NCBI GenBank assembly: GCA_024636405.1
Contig: JAGXHC010000224.1
Location: forward strand, 1 to 16,362
DNA length: 16,362 bases
Direction of reading: 5' to 3'
Source of the DNA: Sulfitobacter sp.
Lineage (GTDB): Bacteria; Pseudomonadota; Alphaproteobacteria; Rhodobacterales; Rhodobacteraceae
Under the pieces are notes generated by a model. The model ran no database searches. It saw nothing but the letters and a program-made list of their open reading frames with translations, and was not told the origin of the DNA. Position numbers and translations under genes: made by a program. This document shows, in pieces, positions 12,918 to 16,362 of the stretch. The first letter of the stretch is position 1; every line of letters begins with the position of its first letter.

Positions 12918-13003
12918 AGAAGGGCCAGAGCGCGATTTTATGCCGACAGCGTATTCTGAATGGATACGATAGGTATGATTCTATACTCTGGGAGGAGACA
13001 CCA

Positions 13004-14005
13004 ATGAAGATTTTGACCGCTGCCGCTGTGGCCCTGACAATGACCGTCAGCGCCGGGGCTGTCGCTGCTGCTTGCGACGATGGCGAAATTGTCATCAAGT
13101 TCAGCCACGTGACCAACACTGACAAGCACCCCAAGGGGATTGCCGCGTCGCTGCTGGAACAACGTGTGAACGACGAGATGAATGGCAAGGCCTGCATGGA
13201 GGTCTTCCCGAACTCCACGCTTTATGATGACGATCAGGTGCTGGAAGCGATGCTTCAGGGCGACGTGCAGTTGGCGGCCCCTTCGCTGTCGAAGTTCGAA
13301 GCCTTCACCAAGCAATTCCAGCTTTTCGACCTGCCGTTCATGTTCACCAATATCGACGCCGTGGACAAGTTTCAGCAAGGCGAGACCGGCACCAATCTGA
13401 TGAACTCGATGCAGCGTCGCGGCTTGCAGGGTTTGGGGTTCTGGCACAATGGCATGAAGCAGATGTCGGCCAAGAAGCCGCTTGAGATGCCCGGTGATGC
13501 AAAGGGGCTGAAGTTCCGCGTTCAGCCTTCGGATGTGATCGTTGCACAGTTTGAAACCTTGGGCGCCAGCCCACAGCCGATGGCCTTTTCCGAAGTTTAC
13601 GGCGCCTTGCAGACCGGCGTTGTGGACGGACAAGAGAATACCTGGTCCAATATCTACGGCCAGAAGTTCTTTGAAGTGCAGGACGGCTCCACCGAGACCA
13701 ACCACGGCGTGCTTGATTATCTGCTCGTGACAGGGTCGGACTGGTGGGAAAGCCTTGACGCGGACGTGCGCGATCAGTTGACCACCATCATCAACGAAGT
13801 CACCGCCGAGCGTAACGCGGCCGTCAACGATGTTGATCTGGAAGCACGGCAGGCAATTCTGGATGCCGGCGGTGTTATTCGTGAGCTGACACCGGAGCAA
13901 CGTCAAGCTTGGGTCGATGCGATGAAGCCGGTGTGGTCGCAGTTTGAAGAGGGCGTAGGCGCGGATAACATTGCAGCCGCTCAAGCCATCAACGATTCCA
14001 TGTAA
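13004..14005 (+). CDS. dctP: TRAP transporter solute-binding protein, DctP type (C4-dicarboxylate)
   Basis: The 333-residue periplasmic receptor captures its substrate and delivers it to DctQM. A cleavable signal peptide is clear (MKILTAAAVALTMTVSAGAV, cleavage after AAA at about residue 23). The mature chain begins with C24 and has a second Cys at 64. Family features are IKFSHVTNTDKHPKG (31-45), FDLPFMF (108-114), GLKFRVQPS (168-176) with Arg172 at the carboxylate-binding position, and GVVDGQENTWSNIY (205-218). Arg172 and the Asn212 region are the ligand-contacting parts in this family. GGAGGAG lies just upstream of the ATG. Substrate assignment to malate, fumarate or succinate is inferred from resemblance to DctP and from the neighbouring dctBD; related TRAP receptors bind other organic acids. 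Confidence 0.92.
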   Translation: MKILTAAAVALTMTVSAGAVAAACDDGEIVIKFSHVTNTDKHPKGIAASLLEQRVNDEMNGKACMEVFPNSTLYDDDQVLEAMLQGDVQLAAPSLSKFEAFTKQFQLFDLPFMFTNIDAVDKFQQGETGTNLMNSMQRRGLQGLGFWHNGMKQMSAKKPLEMPGDAKGLKFRVQPSDVIVAQFETLGASPQPMAFSEVYGALQTGVVDGQENTWSNIYGQKFFEVQDGSTETNHGVLDYLLVTGSDWWESLDADVRDQLTTIINEVTAERNAAVNDVDLEARQAILDAGGVIRELTPEQRQAWVDAMKPVWSQFEEGVGADNIAAAQAINDSM

Positions 14006-14028
14006 GACACTGATCTTGCAATAATAAA

Positions 14029-14055
14029 CCCTGTCGCGCAGCCTGCGCGGCAGGG
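14029..14055 (+). terminator. Intercistronic hairpin between dctP and dctQ
   Basis: CCCTGTCGCGC (14029-14039) pairs with GCGCGGCAGGG (14045-14055) through one G-T pair, with a 5-nt loop, 24 nt after the dctP stop. It is followed by gctttcattt rather than a full T run. It probably acts as a partial terminator or as a block to 3' decay, so that the binding protein is made in excess over the permease. Confidence 0.7.
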
Positions 14056-14087
14056 GCTTTCATTTCGCACATCGGGGGGGAGAGACC

Positions 14088-14804
14088 ATGAGCGGCAGTT
14101 CCAGATACCAGCCATCCGGCGCGTTCAGCCGCTTTGTCCACAGCTTTGAGGAAACCGCCATTGCGGTGCTGCTGGGTCTGATGACCCTGGTCACTTTCGT
14201 CAACGTCGTGCTGCGGTATGTTTTCAACCATACGCTGATCTGGGGGCTGGAGCTTACGCTGGTGCTGTTTGCCTGGCTGGTGCTGTTCGGGATCAGCTAC
14301 TGCGTCAAGGTCACGGCCCATCTGGGCGTTGATGCCGTCACCTCGCTGTTCAGCGCGCCGCGCCGACGCTGGCTGGCGATAATATCGGGGCTGATCTGTA
14401 TTTTCTACGCGGTTTTGCTGATGAAGGGGGCCTGGGATTTCTGGGCGCCATTTGCCGGGTTTGACCGCACCAGCGGGCGCTGGTTTCCGACCGGATTTGT
14501 CGAAACCCGGTCAAACGGGTTTTACGAATCCGATCAAATTCCCATTCCGTTTGCCTTTATGAACGATTGGCTGGCGGCGATGTTCAACAGCTACGTCGAA
14601 GGCGGCAAAGTCGTGGTCGAACCTTACGAAAAAATGCCCAGGCTGGTGCCGTATCTGATCCTGCCCCTGGGCTGTGCGATGTTGCTGTTGCGCTTCATTC
14701 AGGCGACCATTGGCGTGGTTCAGGGTCGGCGTGACAGTCTGATTGTCAGCCACGAAGCGGAAGAGGCGGTCGAACGGGCCGCAGCAGAAGACGCGAAGGT
14801 ATAA
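14088..14804 (+). CDS. dctQ: TRAP transporter small permease subunit, DctQ type
   Basis: The 238-residue inner-membrane protein has four predicted membrane segments (about 22-46, 52-72, 96-113 and 186-207). It carries the DctQ signature FVNVVLRYVFN (37-47) and the KVTAHLGVDA stretch (74-83). The loop between segments 3 and 4 is about 70 residues (ending near EKMPRL), longer than in compact DctQ proteins, and is Trp/Phe-rich. The C-terminal tail is acidic and Ala-rich. It couples with DctM to form the permease. The start at 14088 follows a G-rich GGGGGGGAGAG site. The stop is 3 nt before the dctM ATG. Confidence 0.9.
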   Translation: MSGSSRYQPSGAFSRFVHSFEETAIAVLLGLMTLVTFVNVVLRYVFNHTLIWGLELTLVLFAWLVLFGISYCVKVTAHLGVDAVTSLFSAPRRRWLAIISGLICIFYAVLLMKGAWDFWAPFAGFDRTSGRWFPTGFVETRSNGFYESDQIPIPFAFMNDWLAAMFNSYVEGGKVVVEPYEKMPRLVPYLILPLGCAMLLLRFIQATIGVVQGRRDSLIVSHEAEEAVERAAAEDAKV

Positions 14805-14807
14805 CCC

Positions 14808-16262
14808 ATGGACGTGCTCATTCTCTTTCTCATGGTGGTCAGCCTGATGCTGATCGGCGTGCCGATCGCGGTCTCGCTGGGTCTGTCTTCGATGCTGTTC
14901 CTTCTGGTGCTGTCAGACACCTCGCTCGCGGCGATTGCGCAAAGCCTTTATGGGGCGATGGCGGCGCATTATACGCTGCTTGCGATCCCGTTCTTTATTC
15001 TGGCATCAAGTTTTATGTCCACTGGCGGCGTGGCGCAGCGGATCATTCGCTTTTCGATTGCCTGCGTCGGGCACCTGCGCGGTGGGCTCGCGATTGCGGG
15101 CGTACTGGCCTGCATGATGTTTGCGGCCCTGTCGGGATCGTCGCCCGCAACGGTGGTGGCCATCGGCTCCATCGTCATCGCGGCGATGCGCGAGGCCGGA
15201 TATTCCAAGGAGTTCGCGGCGGGTGTTATCGCCAACGCGGGCACATTGGGCATTTTGATCCCGCCCAGCATTGTGATGGTGGTGTATGCAAGTGCCACAG
15301 ATGTATCGGTGGGGCGGATGTTCCTGGCCGGGGTCATTCCGGGCATTCTGGCGGGTGTCATGCTGATGCTGGCGATTTACGTCATGGCGGTTCTGCGCGA
15401 CATGCCCAAGGGCGTCTGGGTGGGCTGGGGTGAGGTCTGGGCATCGTTCCGCGATGCCTTTTGGGGTCTGATGCTGATCGTGATCATCATGGTGGGTATC
15501 TACGGCATTCCCGGCGTGACAGGCGCGATCTTTACGCCCACCGAAGCGGCGGCGGTGGCGTCGGTCTATGCCTTTGTGGTGGCGATGTTTGTCTACCGCG
15601 ATATCGGCCCGCTCAAGCCTGTGACGCCGGAGCGCGCGGCGCTGACGCCTGCGGGCGCGCGCAGCATCGGCGCGGCCGAGGTGGTGGCAGCGCGGCCTGT
15701 GCCGCTTTACCGCAAGCCCTGGGCGCTGGTGACTGCGTTTTTTCACGCCGACACCCGCGATACGCTTTTCGATGCGGGCAAGCTGACTGTGACCTTGATG
15801 TTCATCATCGCCAACGCGCTGATCCTCAAGCATGTGCTGACTGACGAACAAATTCCGCAACAAATTTCCGCCGCCATGCTGAACGCTGGATTTGGGCCGA
15901 TTATGTTTCTGGTGATCGTCAACGTGATCTTGCTGATTGGGGGTCAGTTCATGGAGCCGTCGGGCCTGTTGGTGATTGTCGCACCGCTGGTGTTTCCGAT
16001 TGCGATTGAGCTGGGCATCGACCCGATCCATCTGGGCATCATCATGGTGGTCAACATGGAGATCGGGATGATCACGCCGCCGGTGGGACTTAACCTGTTT
16101 GTGACCTCCGGGGTGGCCAATATGCCGATGATGTCAGTGGTGCGCGCGGCGTTGCCGTTCACAGCGGTGCTTTTTGTGTTCCTGATATTGGTGACCTATG
16201 TGCCGATCATATCGACCTGGCTGCCGACGCTTATGATGGGGCCGGAGATTATTACAAAATGA
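14808..16262 (+). CDS. dctM: TRAP transporter large permease subunit, DctM type
   Basis: The 484-residue polytopic inner-membrane protein is the Na+- or H+-coupled transport subunit. Typical DctM motifs are GSSPATVVAIGSIVIAAM (110-127), NAGTLGILIPPSI (143-155), FTPTEAAAVA (242-251), QFMEPSG (380-386) and GMITPPVGLNLFVTSGV (420-436). It is longer than the usual 425-440 residues because of a hydrophilic insert of about 45 residues at 268-315 (KPVTPERAALTPAGARS onward) between membrane segments in the middle of the protein. GAAGG lies 8 nt before the ATG. Co-transcribed with dctQ, it should depend on DctP for substrate. Confidence 0.93.
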   Translation: MDVLILFLMVVSLMLIGVPIAVSLGLSSMLFLLVLSDTSLAAIAQSLYGAMAAHYTLLAIPFFILASSFMSTGGVAQRIIRFSIACVGHLRGGLAIAGVLACMMFAALSGSSPATVVAIGSIVIAAMREAGYSKEFAAGVIANAGTLGILIPPSIVMVVYASATDVSVGRMFLAGVIPGILAGVMLMLAIYVMAVLRDMPKGVWVGWGEVWASFRDAFWGLMLIVIIMVGIYGIPGVTGAIFTPTEAAAVASVYAFVVAMFVYRDIGPLKPVTPERAALTPAGARSIGAAEVVAARPVPLYRKPWALVTAFFHADTRDTLFDAGKLTVTLMFIIANALILKHVLTDEQIPQQISAAMLNAGFGPIMFLVIVNVILLIGGQFMEPSGLLVIVAPLVFPIAIELGIDPIHLGIIMVVNMEIGMITPPVGLNLFVTSGVANMPMMSVVRAALPFTAVLFVFLILVTYVPIISTWLPTLMMGPEIITK

Positions 16263-16267
16263 TGCAA

Positions 16268-16297
16268 GGGCGGCGCATCATCGTTGATGTGCCGCCC
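16268..16297 (+). terminator. Hairpin ending the dctPQM operon
   Basis: GGGCGGCGCATCA (16268-16280) pairs with TGATGTGCCGCCC (16285-16297) through one G-T pair around a TCGT loop. It starts 6 nt after the dctM stop. The following sequence (ctggttcgtgttgtcttt) is only moderately T-rich, so termination efficiency is uncertain. The remaining 65 nt to the window end hold no gene start that I can see. Confidence 0.8.
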
Positions 16298-16315
16298 CTG
16301 GTTCGTGTTGTCTTT

Positions 16316-16337
16316 GGATATTTGAAGCCGAAAGAAA
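16316..16337 (+). other. Copy of a post-hairpin motif also seen after fpr
   Basis: It begins GGATATTT and contains GCC, then AAAGAA, at the same spacing as the minus-strand block at 3344-3323. By hand alignment 17 of 22 positions agree. Both copies lie downstream of a GC-rich operon-ending hairpin in the direction of transcription. Confidence 0.5.
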
Positions 16338-16362
16338 ACAGGAAAAAGACTTAGGATTGCGC

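Noticed and set aside
12982..12987. TATACT close to the dctP start as the -10 element
   Set aside because: The best upstream partner TGGATA matches -35 poorly with a 15-nt spacer, and the transcript would begin inside the ribosome binding site.

Overview
The window reads as chromosomal DNA of a marine alphaproteobacterium of the Roseobacter/Rhodobacteraceae group. The signs are GC-rich coding with strong third-position GC, an IF-3 with a typical alphaproteobacterial N-terminus, a cysG-DUF2849-cysI-cysH-DUF934-fpr order, and a DctPQM TRAP transporter of the Rhodobacter type. I judge the lineage from protein resemblance only; no rRNA gene is present.

Layout. Positions 1-1376 (+): the 3' part of an OmpA-family envelope protein with an Ala-Asp-Gln repeat region, ending at a strong terminator. 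Positions 1482-2030 (-): infC (IF-3), apparently starting at a non-standard ATC codon. Positions 2235-3170 (+): a membrane-anchored protein made mostly of Ala/Asp/Thr/Glu-rich 11-residue repeats, with its own terminator. Positions 3433-8868 (-): an assimilatory sulfur cluster transcribed cysG, DUF2849, cysI, cysH, DUF934, fpr; the first five genes overlap by 1-11 nt. Positions 9013-9474 (+): a divergent Lrp/AsnC-type regulator. Positions 9768-12760 (+): a DctB-like sensor kinase and a DctD-like response regulator, overlapping by 4 nt. Positions 13004-16262 (+): dctP, dctQ and dctM of a TRAP transporter, closed by a hairpin.

How the genes work together. CysG makes siroheme, CysI uses it to reduce sulfite to sulfide, CysH makes sulfite from activated sulfate, and Fpr may feed electrons through ferredoxin because no flavoprotein CysJ is present here. 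The Lrp-type gene is the obvious candidate local regulator. DctB would sense an extracellular ligand (by family, C4-dicarboxylates) and signal to the DctD-like protein, which would control the adjacent TRAP genes.

Most interesting observation. The DctD-like regulator keeps its receiver and Fis-type HTH, but its AAA+ module is degenerate: the Walker A Lys is Ile, the Walker B Glu is Gly, the first arginine-finger position is Asn, and the sigma-54-contacting GAFTGA region is deleted. The dctP leader carries two 18-bp TGTGCG...CGCACA palindromes 32 bp apart, but a hand scan finds no GG-N10-GC sigma-54 promoter core. Together this suggests a Dct system that kept its enhancer-like sites but switched to sigma-54-independent activation. 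All other genes look like conventional members of known families. No CRISPR array, insertion sequence, tRNA or rRNA was seen.
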